Shown: positions 50,972 through 60,679, numbered from the stretch's first letter. The stretch: 64,000 bases of DNA from RGIG7213 sp045124505 (GCA_045124505.1 JBGVLZ010000032.1:9278-73277), one strand, 5' to 3'. Program-made: numbers and translations. Notes: generated from the letters alone by a model not told the origin.

Positions 50972-51988
50972 ATGAAAAGAGATTTCAGAATATCTGCCAT
51001 AAGATTAATATGTACAATTTCAGTAGTAGCTTTACATATTTGCCAAGCTACCGAAAGACTCAACGGTACAATTCATTTTTTCACCGATTGGTTTAATTTG
51101 GGACTGGTAATGTTTTTTTGTATTTCCGCATATCTGTATTCAAAAAGAGAAATCACAAAAACAGTAAATTGGTATATACACAGATATACGGAGATTATTA
51201 TTCCAAGCTTTATTCTGGGAATTATAACTATTGTCACATTTGCTATTAAAGGTAACATAAATGCTGATAAAGCAATCGGAGGTATGCTTTCTTGCTTGGG
51301 GTTACAAGTATACGCTAAAAACTCATGGATGTTTATACAATTATGGTTTTTAACATATATTTTGTTTTTCTATCTGACAGTTCCGTTTATCCAAAAAATA
51401 AAATGTGAAAAAGCCTCTGCTGTTAAATTTTGGTCTATAATGATCTTTTCAGTTGTTACTATGCAGATAGCATCTGTTTTCATAGAAAAAATCACAGCAA
51501 TTACTTTATTAAGCACCGGCATTCTTTTAAGATTCTATTTACCGTATTTCGTATTCAAAAGATATGATATAAACGGAGATAAAATAAAACCGTTTATGTA
51601 TATTTGCACAGTCCTTTCTGCCATCTCTATACCTATCGTTTGCTGGTTAAGATATACCTCTAACATAGGCATTCCGGCATATATTTCAAAAATTGTGTTT
51701 ATTTACGTACAAACACTTGCAGGATTTACTTTATTTTATTGGCTGTATAAATTCTTCGATATAATTAAAAACTACAATGTAATTTTACAATTGTCTGATA
51801 AATACTCATATGAAGTATATTTAACTCACTGTTTATTCATCGGTTACAGCACTTCTTTGATTTATGCACACAAAAATATAGTAATAGGAATTGTAGCAGC
51901 ATTAACAGCAACCGTCATCAGCAGTATTCTTCTTCACATTCTATCAGGTCTTATAAAAAAACCATTAAATAAACTTATTTCTCGCTAA
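50972..51988 (+). CDS. Acyltransferase 3 family membrane protein
   Basis: A 338-residue protein with about ten membrane helices. The N terminus KRDFRISAIRLICTISVVAL followed by HICQ has the Arg and His seen in acyltransferase-3 enzymes that transfer acetyl or other acyl groups to cell-surface sugars. It is lower in GC than its neighbours and stands alone between its own promoter and terminator, which hints at separate acquisition. The acceptor is unknown. Confidence 0.78.
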   Translation: MKRDFRISAIRLICTISVVALHICQATERLNGTIHFFTDWFNLGLVMFFCISAYLYSKREITKTVNWYIHRYTEIIIPSFILGIITIVTFAIKGNINADKAIGGMLSCLGLQVYAKNSWMFIQLWFLTYILFFYLTVPFIQKIKCEKASAVKFWSIMIFSVVTMQIASVFIEKITAITLLSTGILLRFYLPYFVFKRYDINGDKIKPFMYICTVLSAISIPIVCWLRYTSNIGIPAYISKIVFIYVQTLAGFTLFYWLYKFFDIIKNYNVILQLSDKYSYEVYLTHCLFIGYSTSLIYAHKNIVIGIVAALTATVISSILLHILSGLIKKPLNKLISR

Positions 51989-51990
51989 AT

Positions 51991-52031
51991 AAAAAATCTC
52001 AAGTATCTTTTCATGAAACTTGAGATTTTTT
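51991..52031. terminator. Bidirectional terminator
   Basis: AAAAAATCTCAAGT (51991-52004) and ACTTGAGATTTTTT (52018-52031) form a perfect 14-bp stem with a 13-base loop between converging genes. Confidence 0.88.
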
Positions 52032-52042
52032 GTTATAGTGTT

Positions 52043-53311
52043 TTATAAAGACATATCAAGCGGGGCGGGGGTTTTGGCTGTGACTTCTCTTACAATGAAG
52101 CACAGATAGATAGGTGTCAATAATTCAATTGATAATTTCAGGATAGATAATGCAAGTATATCTACTCTGCCGTTCAAAAACATCTCACATATCACATAAG
52201 CAAGCAAAATTATGACGGATATTACATTTGCCCTTGATATCATTCTGTCTTTTATCAGCGCATTTATCATAAGATACAAACCGATTACCGTGATGATACC
52301 TGCCAATATATTAATATAATTACTTATATCGATTATCAGTCCTAATCTTCCATTCTTATGTGTAATTTCAGACATAAAAATGCTTAATATATCGGATATC
52401 ATTACGTTTAAGATCTTACACACAGTTTCTGTAACAGCAAGTATCAGACATCCGTTTTTCATTAAATTATTTGCATTGATCTTCTGATATTCATATACAA
52501 AATATACAAGATATATTATAAATGCAAATGTTATGAAAGTGTCGATATCGTTTATTACATTCAATGCCTTTACCAGCTGTGCTTTCAAAGGATCGATAAT
52601 TGATACATACTCTACAATAAACAAAGAAACAGACTGTACTGCCCTTATTACAATAACACCGATAAAGACAAGATATGTACATTTTGAAAGTCCTATATAC
52701 TTATCATGTCTTTCCTTTTCCAAAACGGAACAGAACAAATATACAAGCGACATTAAAATATATACGACAGCATAGATGTATATGATATATGAAATTATAT
52801 TTACTCCCAAAACTTTTATGACAATTGCCCCGCACAGCGAGAGCAAAAGGCACAACAAAAAATATATACCTGATTTTCCAATATTCTTGAATACACATTT
52901 AAAATAGTTTTCATTTTCCAAAAAAGAAGCGTTGAAGCAGATCCCGTGATGTATAAATGAATATGCAAGATATATGCCGACTGCAAAAAGAATAGCGATC
53001 AAGCTCTCATAAGGTCGAATATACCCTTGGATCATTAAATTCACCGGCAGAGTCAAAGCAAAGTAAAAAAGTGCCGTTTTTGCCACCGCATAAAAAGATT
53101 TTTCAAAAAAATTCTTACCTGTCAAACTACCGATAACAAGGCAAAGAACAGACAAAACAAAGATCAAGCCTTCAAATGATGCGAACATTAAATGATTCGA
53201 AAGCACGCTGTTTTTCAAGATGGCTGCAATCCGAAGCGCTCCGAACAGAAACGATGTAACAGCGGTAATTATAAACGCATTTCTGTATATTTTTTCTTTT
53301 ATGTTTTCCAT
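52043..53311 (-). CDS. Hypothetical polytopic membrane protein
   Basis: I do not recognise this 422-residue protein. It has about eleven to twelve hydrophobic helices with short loops and few charged residues. GGAGG lies before the ATG. It follows a small HTH gene by 12 bases and a DUF6442 gene before that, so it belongs to that self-regulated operon. It may be a transporter or sensor. Confidence 0.65.
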   Translation of the reverse strand: MENIKEKIYRNAFIITAVTSFLFGALRIAAILKNSVLSNHLMFASFEGLIFVLSVLCLVIGSLTGKNFFEKSFYAVAKTALFYFALTLPVNLMIQGYIRPYESLIAILFAVGIYLAYSFIHHGICFNASFLENENYFKCVFKNIGKSGIYFLLCLLLSLCGAIVIKVLGVNIISYIIYIYAVVYILMSLVYLFCSVLEKERHDKYIGLSKCTYLVFIGVIVIRAVQSVSLFIVEYVSIIDPLKAQLVKALNVINDIDTFITFAFIIYLVYFVYEYQKINANNLMKNGCLILAVTETVCKILNVMISDILSIFMSEITHKNGRLGLIIDISNYINILAGIITVIGLYLMINALIKDRMISRANVISVIILLAYVICEMFLNGRVDILALSILKLSIELLTPIYLCFIVREVTAKTPAPLDMSL

Positions 53312-53323
53312 ATTTTCCTCCGT

Positions 53324-53530
53324 TTAAAAATAAAACAGTTCTTCGAATGTTTTGTCAAGTGCGATACACAAGATAAGTGCAAGCTTTGCTGTCGGGTTGA
53401 ACTGCCCGACTTCAATTGAGCTTATCGTATTTCTCGATACACCTACCAAGTCAGCCAGCTGCTGCTGTGACAGCCCCTTTTCCCCTCTTGCTGTCTTGAG
53501 GTTATTTTTTAATATAAGCCCTTCATCCAT
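53324..53530 (-). CDS. Small XRE/Cro-type HTH regulator
   Basis: A 68-residue DNA-binding protein: NLKTARGEKGLSQQQLADLV then GVSRNTISSIEVGQFNPTAK is the helix-turn-helix, and LALILCIALDKTFEELFYF the usual C-terminal helix. I use the ATG at 53530, which overlaps the DUF6442 gene end by 22 bases; a longer frame to 53566 lacks a ribosome site. It probably binds the palindrome at 53891. Confidence 0.82.
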   Translation of the reverse strand: MDEGLILKNNLKTARGEKGLSQQQLADLVGVSRNTISSIEVGQFNPTAKLALILCIALDKTFEELFYF

Positions 53531-53847
53531 AAATATACCATCATTCCTGCACTTAATAATGCCCAAAAAATTTCTATGATAGCGCGAACAAGATGTTTTT
53601 TCTCCTTAAGCCTTGAAAACATCATTATATCTCTGCTTGCTGTAATTGAGAAAAGCACAAATAGTCCGCCAAATGCAGCCACATATCTATGAAATAAATA
53701 TCTGGAAGCAATAATAAGCAACACGCACACCGCCGAACCCACGTAAATACTTATTCGATTAGCTTCAGCAAGTACGCTTTCTTCGTATTCACCGTCGATG
53801 CCTTCATTTTCTTCTCTGCTTTTTTTAAGTATTTCTTCCTTATCCAT
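53509..53847 (-). CDS. DUF6442-like small membrane protein
   Basis: A 112-residue protein starting MDKEEILKKSREENEGIDGE, a charged cytosolic N terminus, followed by three hydrophobic helices (VGSAVCVLLIIASRYLF, AFGGLFVLFSI, IFWALLSAGMMVYLWM). Such proteins in Firmicutes are paired with a small HTH gene, as here. Function unknown. GGAGC precedes the ATG. Confidence 0.72.
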   Translation of the reverse strand: MDKEEILKKSREENEGIDGEYEESVLAEANRISIYVGSAVCVLLIIASRYLFHRYVAAFGGLFVLFSITASRDIMMFSRLKEKKHLVRAIIEIFWALLSAGMMVYLWMKGLY

Positions 53848-53880
53848 AATAAGCTCCTTTGCCAAGTTTTGTTGTCATTT

Positions 53881-53909
53881 ATTATACTTATGACAAGTTT
53901 ACTTGTCAA
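53881..53909 (-). promoter_or_regulatory. Promoter and palindromic operator of the DUF6442-HTH operon
   Basis: On the minus strand TTGACA (53904-53909) and TATAAT (53881-53886) have a 17-base spacer. TGACAAGT-TT-ACTTGTCA at 53891-53908 is a perfect inverted repeat covering the -35 box and part of the spacer, the expected site for autorepression by the HTH protein. Confidence 0.82.
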
Positions 53910-53946
53910 TATGTATTTTCAAAACGTTACATTTCGTTCAAAAAAA

Positions 53947-53972
53947 GGGATTTGATACGCAAATCAAATCCC
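53947..53972 (-). terminator. Terminator after mreB
   Basis: GGGATTTGAT and ATCAAATCCC form a 10-bp stem with a 6-base loop; on the minus strand a T run follows. Confidence 0.85.
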
Positions 53973-53984
53973 CAAAAATAACAC

Positions 53985-54983
53985 TTATATTATTTTCTTT
54001 TTGGATATATGGGCGCTTATATCATATTCGTCAGCCTTGACCGCGCCTATTACCGTACATGATATAGGCTTTTCCGCAACCCTGACAGGTGCGCCCGTAA
54101 TTGAAGATATAAGCTTATCAAATCCCCTTAAAAGACTTCCGCCGCCTGTCATAAGAATTCCGTTTTTGGCAATATCCGAAACAAGCTCAGGCGGGATCTT
54201 CTCAAAAAGCGCACATATTGCCTCAACGATTCTTGCTGTAGGCTCCTCAAACGCTTCAAGTATATCCTGTGCCGTTACAGTAACGCTTACGGGGGTCGGT
54301 GTGCGCTCACCCTTGCCCTTTACAACAACGTCAGATGCTTCGCCACGCCACACGCTTCCTGCCTTTATCTTTGCTTCTTCAGCTGTGGCATCGCTTATGG
54401 AAACACCGTATTTCGCCTTGACATACTTTATTATAGCTTCGTTGAAATTGTTTCCTCCGCATTTGACGGAAACAGACTCAACAATACCGCCGAGTGATAT
54501 AACGGCAACATCCGTTGTGCCGCCGCCGATATCTATCACCATGTTTCCGACAGGTGCCAGAACATCGATACCTGCGCCTATTGCCGCGGCAAACGGTGCA
54601 TCCACGAGATACACGTTCTTTGCCCCCGCTTCAATTGCGATATCTTTAAATGCCATTTCCTCAACATCCGAAATACAGCACGGTACAGATATCGTTATAT
54701 CGGGCCGCACGACAAATTTTCCGCAGCTTCTTTCAAGAAATTTGCGAAGCATAACGAATGTATGCGTATAGCGGTTTATAACGCCTGTGCTTATCGGAAA
54801 AACAGTTGTCACGTTTTCCGACGTGCGCTCTGCCATTTCCTTTGCTTCCCTTCCCGCCTTTATTACACGGTTGGTCACGTTATCAACGGCAATTACCGTA
54901 GGCTCCTGCAAAACAAGCCCTTTTCCTTTTATATATATAAGCACGGAGGATGTGCCTATATCAATAGCAATTTTTTTATTCAT
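53985..54983 (-). CDS. mreB: MreB/Mbl-family rod-shape actin homologue
   Basis: A bacterial actin that guides lateral wall synthesis. The 332 residues have phosphate loop 1 IAIDIGTSSVLIYIKGKG, phosphate loop 2 MVIDIGGGTTDVAVISLGG near 155 and the adenosine motif ILMTGGGSLLRGFDKL near 284. No mreC or mreD is adjacent, so it may be an Mbl- or MreBH-type paralogue rather than the main MreB. Confidence 0.87.
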   Translation of the reverse strand: MNKKIAIDIGTSSVLIYIKGKGLVLQEPTVIAVDNVTNRVIKAGREAKEMAERTSENVTTVFPISTGVINRYTHTFVMLRKFLERSCGKFVVRPDITISVPCCISDVEEMAFKDIAIEAGAKNVYLVDAPFAAAIGAGIDVLAPVGNMVIDIGGGTTDVAVISLGGIVESVSVKCGGNNFNEAIIKYVKAKYGVSISDATAEEAKIKAGSVWRGEASDVVVKGKGERTPTPVSVTVTAQDILEAFEEPTARIVEAICALFEKIPPELVSDIAKNGILMTGGGSLLRGFDKLISSITGAPVRVAEKPISCTVIGAVKADEYDISAHISKKKII

Positions 54984-55047
54984 AGTAAATTCCGATCGTG
55001 TTTGATACTTTATTATAACTCATAAAATATCATATTGCAACACTTTT

Positions 55048-55821
55048 TTACATATTTTTAACCGATGGCGGCGGAGTTTTTGCCGCTGAGAAAAACCGCA
55101 CAGATGATGCCCCTGCATTGTGCAGAAATGCGGAAATGCATACAGCCGTTGCGCCTGTTGTGATGACATCATCTATTAAAAGCACGGTTTTGCCTTTTAA
55201 AAATTCATTTGCTTCCGTTTTGTTTTTTATATAGAAGCTTTCAAAAGCGTTTTTTGCTCTGCCTTCGTAGTTGAGATATTTCTGTTCTTTACTGCCTTTG
55301 TTTCCTATTCCGTGAAAAACGGGAATTTTCGTTTTCTCACTGAGTGACTCCGCTATCATTTTGGCGTGATCGAAGCCGTATTTTTTAAGTGATGAACGGC
55401 TTCTCGGAGGATAAGCGATAACACAGTTTGAAAAATCAACATCGTACATCACATATATGTTGTTCATAAGCTGATGTGCAACGAATTCAATAAGCTTCTT
55501 CTGACTTTTGTATTTCAAGGCAACTATAAATTTTTTGGAAAACTCGCTTTCATACATTATACACGATGAATAAAATGAAATAAGCCCTGTTTTATTCAGC
55601 TTTGCCGTGCAGCTGCAAAAAGCGGCAATTTTCAGACATTTCTTGCACGTTTTTTCACGTTCCTCGTTCCATTTTTCAAAACAGTCACCGCACAAAATTT
55701 CATCATTGCTGTCACTTATATCAAGCAGCTTTCCGCATACGGGACATTTGGGAGGAATGAAAAATTCTACCAAAAAGTCTGAAATCTTCGAAATACCGTT
55801 TCTTATAAAATTTTCAGTCAT
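55048..55821 (-). CDS. comF: ComF-family phosphoribosyltransferase-like protein
   Basis: A 257-residue protein tied to DNA uptake and single-strand processing in competent bacteria. An N-terminal zinc ribbon (CPVCGKLL, CGDCFEKW, CKKCLKIAAFCSC) is followed by a PRT domain with the PRPP loop VLLIDDVITTGATAVC near 215. The start overlaps the recD2 stop by 8 bases, so the two act as a unit. Confidence 0.87.
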   Translation of the reverse strand: MTENFIRNGISKISDFLVEFFIPPKCPVCGKLLDISDSNDEILCGDCFEKWNEEREKTCKKCLKIAAFCSCTAKLNKTGLISFYSSCIMYESEFSKKFIVALKYKSQKKLIEFVAHQLMNNIYVMYDVDFSNCVIAYPPRSRSSLKKYGFDHAKMIAESLSEKTKIPVFHGIGNKGSKEQKYLNYEGRAKNAFESFYIKNKTEANEFLKGKTVLLIDDVITTGATAVCISAFLHNAGASSVRFFSAAKTPPPSVKNM

Positions 55822-58024
55822 ATACCGACAGCATCTCCCCTAAGGATGTGTATCTCATCGCCCTTTGATTATTGTCTACCATTTTTCTTATGACCGCCTC
55901 ATCGCCCACAAGAATCACCATTTTCTGTGCCCTTGTAACAGCGGTATACAAAAGATTTCTCGTTAACAGCCTGTTAGAATAGCTGTATATCGGAATGATA
56001 ACAACGGGGTATTCACTTCCCTGACTTTTGTGAACGGTTATGGCATAGCCATGCTCAACTTCGTCCATCATTGTAAAATCATACCTTGCAATACGGTCAT
56101 CAAAATTTATGGTAACGTATTCGCCGGACGGGTTTATTTCTATAATCGTTCCGATATCTCCGTTGAATATACCGATACCCTCATGGTCATCTTTATACCA
56201 TTCTATATTATAGTTGTTTTTTATCTGCATTACTTTGTCGCCCTCACGGAAAACAACGTGGCGCAGTTTTTTCTCCTTCTTATCGGGTGACGGGGGATTG
56301 AGCACTGCCTGCAGTTTTTCGTTCAATATTTCCGTACCTGCATTCCCCTTGCGTGACGGTGTAATAACCTGTATCTGACGCACGATGTCCGCACCGTATG
56401 CCTTCGGAAGCCTTGTTTTGCAAAGCTGTGCAACGGTGTAAGCCGTCATTTCGTCATTTTCCCTCGGCATAAAGAAGAAATCGTTTGATTTCGTCGTAAG
56501 GTCGGGATATTTGCCGCTGTTTATCGCATGGGCATTTGTTACAATAAGACTTTGTTCGGCCTGACGGAATATTTCTGTCAGCTGAACTGTATTGAATCTT
56601 TCGGATGATATAATATCCTTCAGCACGTTACCGGCACCGACCGACGGCAACTGATCGAAGTCACCTATAAGTACAAGCTTTGCGCCGGGTTTTATTGCTT
56701 TCAAAAGTGCCTCGGCAAGACAAATATCTATCATTGATGCTTCATCAACGATGATTACATTTTCATCAAGCAGATTTTTTTCGCATCTTATAAACTTGGG
56801 TTCAAGTCCGTCGTTATACTCCATTTCAAGTAAGCGGTGTATCGTTTTTGCCTCACAGCTTGTAGCTTCAGACATTCGCTTTGCCGCCCTGCCTGTAGGT
56901 GCGGCAAGGGCAATTTTGTACCCCATTTTACCGAATATGTTTATAGATGCCTTAATAACAGTTGTTTTACCTGTACCCGGACCGCCCGTAAGCACCATAA
57001 CCCCGCTGTTAACAGCAAGAGCAATTGCTTCCCTTTGCCTCGGTGCATACTTTATACCCTCTGTCATTTCAATATTATCTATTGTTCGGGATATATCGTT
57101 TATTCCGTATGAAATATTTTTTTCTTCTAAAAGCTTCAGTTTTTCACAAACATATCTTTCCGCATCGTAAAATTTTCTGAGGTAGACACATTTACGGTCA
57201 CCGACACGTTTTTTGCACACAGTTCCTGCGGAAATAAGCTCATCAAGTATATCTGACAGCGGTTCTTTATCCATGCCCAGCACCTGCTGTGATGCACCAA
57301 GCAGTTTTTCTTCGGGAATATAAGTATGACCGTTTTGGTTTGCGTTGTGAAGAAGTATATATTTCAAAGCCGCCTCAACACGTTCAAGACAGTCCTTTTT
57401 CATTCCGAGATCTTTTGCGATCCTGTCACAGTCGGAAAAACCGATACCGTATATCTCATCACTGAGAATGTACGGATTTTGTTTTATGACCCCGACTGCC
57501 GAACCTCCGAAACGCTTAAAAATACGCACGGCTGTGGATGGTGGAAAATATTCACTGCAAAATGTCATAACGGAACGCATACCGTGCTGACGCTTGAAAT
57601 CCTCGCTTATCTGCTCCGCTTTGGAAGATGAAATTCCCTTTATATCCGTCAGCCATTCGGGGTGGTTTTCTATAACATCAAAGGCTTCCGTTCCGAATTG
57701 ATCGACGATCTTTCTTGCAACTGCCTTTCCGACACCTTTTATAGCATTCGAGGAAAGATATTTAAGTATCGTGCCTTCCGTTGACGGAAGCTCCTTTTCG
57801 TAATATTCCACCTTGAACTGGCGTCCGAACTGCGGATGCACGGTGAACGTACCGTAAGCCTTTATTGTTTCGCCTTCTGTGATGCATGGAAGTATGCCGA
57901 CAATTGTTAAAAACTCCGCCTCGCCGACAGAAAGCTCTGCAACACTGTAGCCGTTGTCTGCGTTTTGATATATGACTCTTTCGACGGTTCCTTCCGCCAT
58001 TTCCAAATTTTCCGTGTCGAACAA
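55814..58024 (-). CDS. recD2: RecD2-type ATP-dependent DNA helicase
   Basis: A 5'-3' SF1B helicase for DNA repair, not part of RecBCD. The 736 residues have an N-terminal OB-like domain and helix-hairpin-helix region (KGVGKAVARKIVDQFG, GIGFSDCDRIAKDLG), Walker A GGPGTGKTTVIK near residue 347, Walker B VIIVDEASMID and motif VI YTAVTRAQKMVILVG. The start is TTG at 58024, with GGAGGTGA 6 bases upstream; the next in-frame ATG has no ribosome site. Confidence 0.9.
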   Translation of the reverse strand: MFDTENLEMAEGTVERVIYQNADNGYSVAELSVGEAEFLTIVGILPCITEGETIKAYGTFTVHPQFGRQFKVEYYEKELPSTEGTILKYLSSNAIKGVGKAVARKIVDQFGTEAFDVIENHPEWLTDIKGISSSKAEQISEDFKRQHGMRSVMTFCSEYFPPSTAVRIFKRFGGSAVGVIKQNPYILSDEIYGIGFSDCDRIAKDLGMKKDCLERVEAALKYILLHNANQNGHTYIPEEKLLGASQQVLGMDKEPLSDILDELISAGTVCKKRVGDRKCVYLRKFYDAERYVCEKLKLLEEKNISYGINDISRTIDNIEMTEGIKYAPRQREAIALAVNSGVMVLTGGPGTGKTTVIKASINIFGKMGYKIALAAPTGRAAKRMSEATSCEAKTIHRLLEMEYNDGLEPKFIRCEKNLLDENVIIVDEASMIDICLAEALLKAIKPGAKLVLIGDFDQLPSVGAGNVLKDIISSERFNTVQLTEIFRQAEQSLIVTNAHAINSGKYPDLTTKSNDFFFMPRENDEMTAYTVAQLCKTRLPKAYGADIVRQIQVITPSRKGNAGTEILNEKLQAVLNPPSPDKKEKKLRHVVFREGDKVMQIKNNYNIEWYKDDHEGIGIFNGDIGTIIEINPSGEYVTINFDDRIARYDFTMMDEVEHGYAITVHKSQGSEYPVVIIPIYSYSNRLLTRNLLYTAVTRAQKMVILVGDEAVIRKMVDNNQRAMRYTSLGEMLSVYD

Positions 58025-58120
58025 ACCGTCTCACCTCCATAAATCTCAGTACTTCGATACAGGCACAAAAAATGCCGTAAACGCAAAACACAGAAAGTAA
58101 AATATCGCATATAACAGAAC

Positions 58121-58168
58121 AGAACATATATTTCTCCAAAATCAGATTTTGATATCAATATATGTTCT
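58121..58168 (-). other. Long hairpin between metK and recD2
   Basis: AGAACATATAT (58121-58131) pairs with ATATATGTTCT (58158-58168) around a 26-base loop that itself contains AAAATC/GATTTT. There is no clear T run, so it may be a weak terminator or an mRNA structure. No gene was found in 58025-58182. Confidence 0.4.
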
Positions 58169-58182
58169 CTGTTTTATAGTGG

Positions 58183-59358
58183 TTAAATTAAATTTTTAAG
58201 TGCTTCGGAAAGATCTCTTTCTTCCCAAGGAGCATTTATATCCTCACGTCCCATATGACCGTATGAAGAAAGCGGTGAGTAGATGGGACGGCGCAGATTA
58301 AATTTCTTGATTATTGCCGCAGGTCTGAAGTCAAATGATTTCATCACAGCGTCATATATCTTAGCTTCATCGACCTTTGCTGTGCCGAATGTTTCAATAA
58401 GCACCGACAAGGGCTTTGCAACGCCTATTGCGTATGCTATCTGAACCTCGCACTTTTCACAAAGTCCCGCCGCAACGATGTTTTTCGCAACGTATCTTGC
58501 GGCATATGCAGCACTTCTGTCAACCTTTGTGGGGTCTTTACCCGAGAAAGCACCGCCGCCATGACGGGAATAACCGCCGTATGTATCAACGATTATCTTT
58601 CTGCCGGTAAGACCGCTGTCGCCCTGCGGACCGCCGATAACAAATCTTCCTGTGGGGTTAACATATATTTTTGTATTCTCATCCATAAGCTCGGAGGGAA
58701 TAACAGGATCTATAACGTATTTTATAACATCCTCTTTTATTGTTTCAACGGATGTGTTTTCATCGTGCTGTGAAGAAACTACCACAGCATCTATTCTTAC
58801 AGGCTTTCCATCGTCATATTCAACAGTTACCTGAGTTTTTCCGTCGGGACGGAGATACGAAAGTGTGCCATCTTTTCTTACCTCTGTAAGCTTTTTTGCA
58901 AGCTTGTGAGCAAGGGAGATGGGAAGCGGCATAAGCTCAGGTGTTTCGTCGCACGCAAAGCCGAATACCATGCCCTGGTCGCCTGCGCCCGTGTCAAGAC
59001 CGTCTGTCATCTCACCGTTTTTCGCTTCATACGCTTTATCAACGCCCATAGCAATATCGGGTGACTGACCGTGTATGCAGTTGATAACAGCACAGGTGTC
59101 ACAGTCAAAGCCGTACTTTGCACGTGTGTAGCCGATTTCTCTTATTTTTTCTCTTGCAATGCTCTGAACATCTATTACAGCATCTGTTGTAATTTCGCCC
59201 ATTACCATCAAAAGCCCTGTTGTTGCGGTACATTCGCACGCAACACGTGCCATCGGGTCTTTTTCAAGAATAGCATCAAGCACGGCATCGGATATGCCGT
59301 CACATATTTTATCGGGATGTCCCTCAGTTACAGATTCAGATGTAAAAAACTCTCTCAT
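58183..59358 (-). CDS. metK: S-adenosylmethionine synthetase
   Basis: It makes SAM from Met and ATP. The 391 residues include FTSESVTEGHPDKICDGISD at the N terminus, GAGDQGMVFGFACDE near 120 and GGGAFSGKDPTKVDRSAAYA near 257. Product SAM feeds the methyltransferases whose by-product is cleared by the ahcY product in this window. No SAM riboswitch was recognised upstream; the gene follows a membrane protein gene by 24 bases. Confidence 0.97.
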   Translation of the reverse strand: MREFFTSESVTEGHPDKICDGISDAVLDAILEKDPMARVACECTATTGLLMVMGEITTDAVIDVQSIAREKIREIGYTRAKYGFDCDTCAVINCIHGQSPDIAMGVDKAYEAKNGEMTDGLDTGAGDQGMVFGFACDETPELMPLPISLAHKLAKKLTEVRKDGTLSYLRPDGKTQVTVEYDDGKPVRIDAVVVSSQHDENTSVETIKEDVIKYVIDPVIPSELMDENTKIYVNPTGRFVIGGPQGDSGLTGRKIIVDTYGGYSRHGGGAFSGKDPTKVDRSAAYAARYVAKNIVAAGLCEKCEVQIAYAIGVAKPLSVLIETFGTAKVDEAKIYDAVMKSFDFRPAAIIKKFNLRRPIYSPLSSYGHMGREDINAPWEERDLSEALKNLI

Positions 59359-59382
59359 TTATATATCCTCTTAAATATAATT

Positions 59383-59883
59383 TTACGCAACATTAAGCTT
59401 ACTGCCCAGCATCCATTCAAACGCTGAAAGCGCACCGGTGCTTATAAGTGTAACGATAGTACCTGCGATAAGCACGCCGACAATGCACGACAGTATTGCC
59501 CGTTTAAATTTCATATTTGTAACAGCCGCAACAAGTGCACCTGTCCACGCACCTGTCATCGGAAGCGGAATGGCAACAAATAACACAAGTCCGAAAACAC
59601 CGTATTTGTTGACGGCATCGGTATTCTTGTCAGCTTTGTTCTGAATCCAAGCAGATACCTTTTTAAAGAACTCAACCTTTGACTCACCCATCCATTTTAT
59701 CACTTTTTTGATAAGTAACAAAATAAACGGCACGGGAATAAGGTTTGCTATACAGCAAAGAATATAACATTCGTACCACGGAATATCATATGCTATAATC
59801 CCAAGCGGAATAGCGCCTCTGAGTTCCGAAACAGGAACCATTGCAAGACCGAACATCGTTAAATATTTCAACCAAACTGCCAC
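59383..59883 (-). CDS. Small multidrug-export-like membrane protein (COG2426)
   Basis: A 166-residue protein with four to five helices. FGLAMVPVSELRGAIPLGI, FGLVLFVAIPLPMTGAWTGA and a cytosolic helix (KKVIKWMGESKVEFFKKVSA) match the COG2426 family, annotated as small multidrug export proteins though activity is poorly shown. The start is GTG with GAGGT upstream. Confidence 0.78.
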   Translation of the reverse strand: MAVWLKYLTMFGLAMVPVSELRGAIPLGIIAYDIPWYECYILCCIANLIPVPFILLLIKKVIKWMGESKVEFFKKVSAWIQNKADKNTDAVNKYGVFGLVLFVAIPLPMTGAWTGALVAAVTNMKFKRAILSCIVGVLIAGTIVTLISTGALSAFEWMLGSKLNVA

Positions 59884-59915
59884 AAATAACCTCTGAAAAT
59901 AACGTATTTTATATT

Positions 59916-59944
59916 ATTATAGAATATTATATATATTAATGCAA
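59916..59944 (-). promoter_or_regulatory. Candidate promoter of the COG2426-metK unit
   Basis: On the minus strand TTGCAT (59939-59944) and TATAAT (59916-59921) have a 17-base spacer, 33 bases before the GTG start. Confidence 0.55.
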
Positions 59945-59959
59945 TATATTATTTGTAAA

Positions 59960-60556
59960 TTATTTAGTCTGAAATTTTGCAAAAAGAGGTTTTATACTCT
60001 TGTAAAGCACGGCGGCAATTACAACGCAAATTATGCCCTTAACGAAATTGAACGGTACATTGAAGAGTAAAAGGGCTTCAAACAAAGAATCGACAGTTGA
60101 ATTAAGTTGTGCATACATTCCGATAATGGCATCGATGGGCATCATCTTTGAATATACGGGGTAAGTTATGTAATAATTTACGGGCAGGCTGACGATCGCC
60201 ATTGCCATCGATCCTGTAACGCCCGAAACGATAAGTGAAAATTTTCTTTCTTTTAAAAATCTGAATACATATCCCGTTGTCAGTACAAATACCGCACCTA
60301 AAATAAAGTTGGCAACCTCTCCGATACCGCCCGTTGTTGTAACGATAAGATGAACGGCATTTTTTATAAGGCACACAAAAACACCCGAAACAGGTGAAAT
60401 TGCAACAGCGGCAAAAACGCCGGGAAGCTCTGAAAAATCAAATTTTATAAATCCCGGCATAAACGGGGTTGAAAATTCAAGCATCATGAGAATTGATGCA
60501 AGTGCGCCTAACATGGCTGTTGTCGTAAGCTTAAGTACGGAATTTCTGTTTTTCAT
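59960..60556 (-). CDS. ribU: RibU-type riboflavin ECF transporter S component
   Basis: The substrate-binding membrane subunit that gives ECF transporters specificity for riboflavin. The 198 residues have six helices, the N-terminal TTTAMLGALASILMMLEFST with the AxxxA packing motif for EcfT, and FIKFDFSELPGVFAAVAISP, typical of RibU. GGAG precedes the ATG. An FMN riboswitch lies upstream on the same strand at 61364-61488, consistent with riboflavin, but inserted repeats separate it. A TTGAGC/TACAAT pair at 18-base spacing just upstream could be a new promoter. Confidence 0.85.
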   Translation of the reverse strand: MKNRNSVLKLTTTAMLGALASILMMLEFSTPFMPGFIKFDFSELPGVFAAVAISPVSGVFVCLIKNAVHLIVTTTGGIGEVANFILGAVFVLTTGYVFRFLKERKFSLIVSGVTGSMAMAIVSLPVNYYITYPVYSKMMPIDAIIGMYAQLNSTVDSLFEALLLFNVPFNFVKGIICVVIAAVLYKSIKPLFAKFQTK

Positions 60557-60679
60557 AATAGTTCTCCATAAAATTTTGGCACGTATTGTATATTTGCGGT
60601 AACGGGCGGCTCAACTGTCCGTTTGTTTATTTTATTCGGTTGGTAAATTGTTTGTAAACGGTTTTTTCTCGTTTTTTCA

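Noticed and set aside
54001..54771. A 256-codon plus-strand frame opposite mreB
   Set aside because: Antisense shadow; the residue content mirrors mreB codons and no promoter or ribosome site is present.
59359..59382. A SAM riboswitch before metK
   Set aside because: Only 24 bases separate metK from the upstream gene, and no SAM-box sequence was seen further up to 59960.
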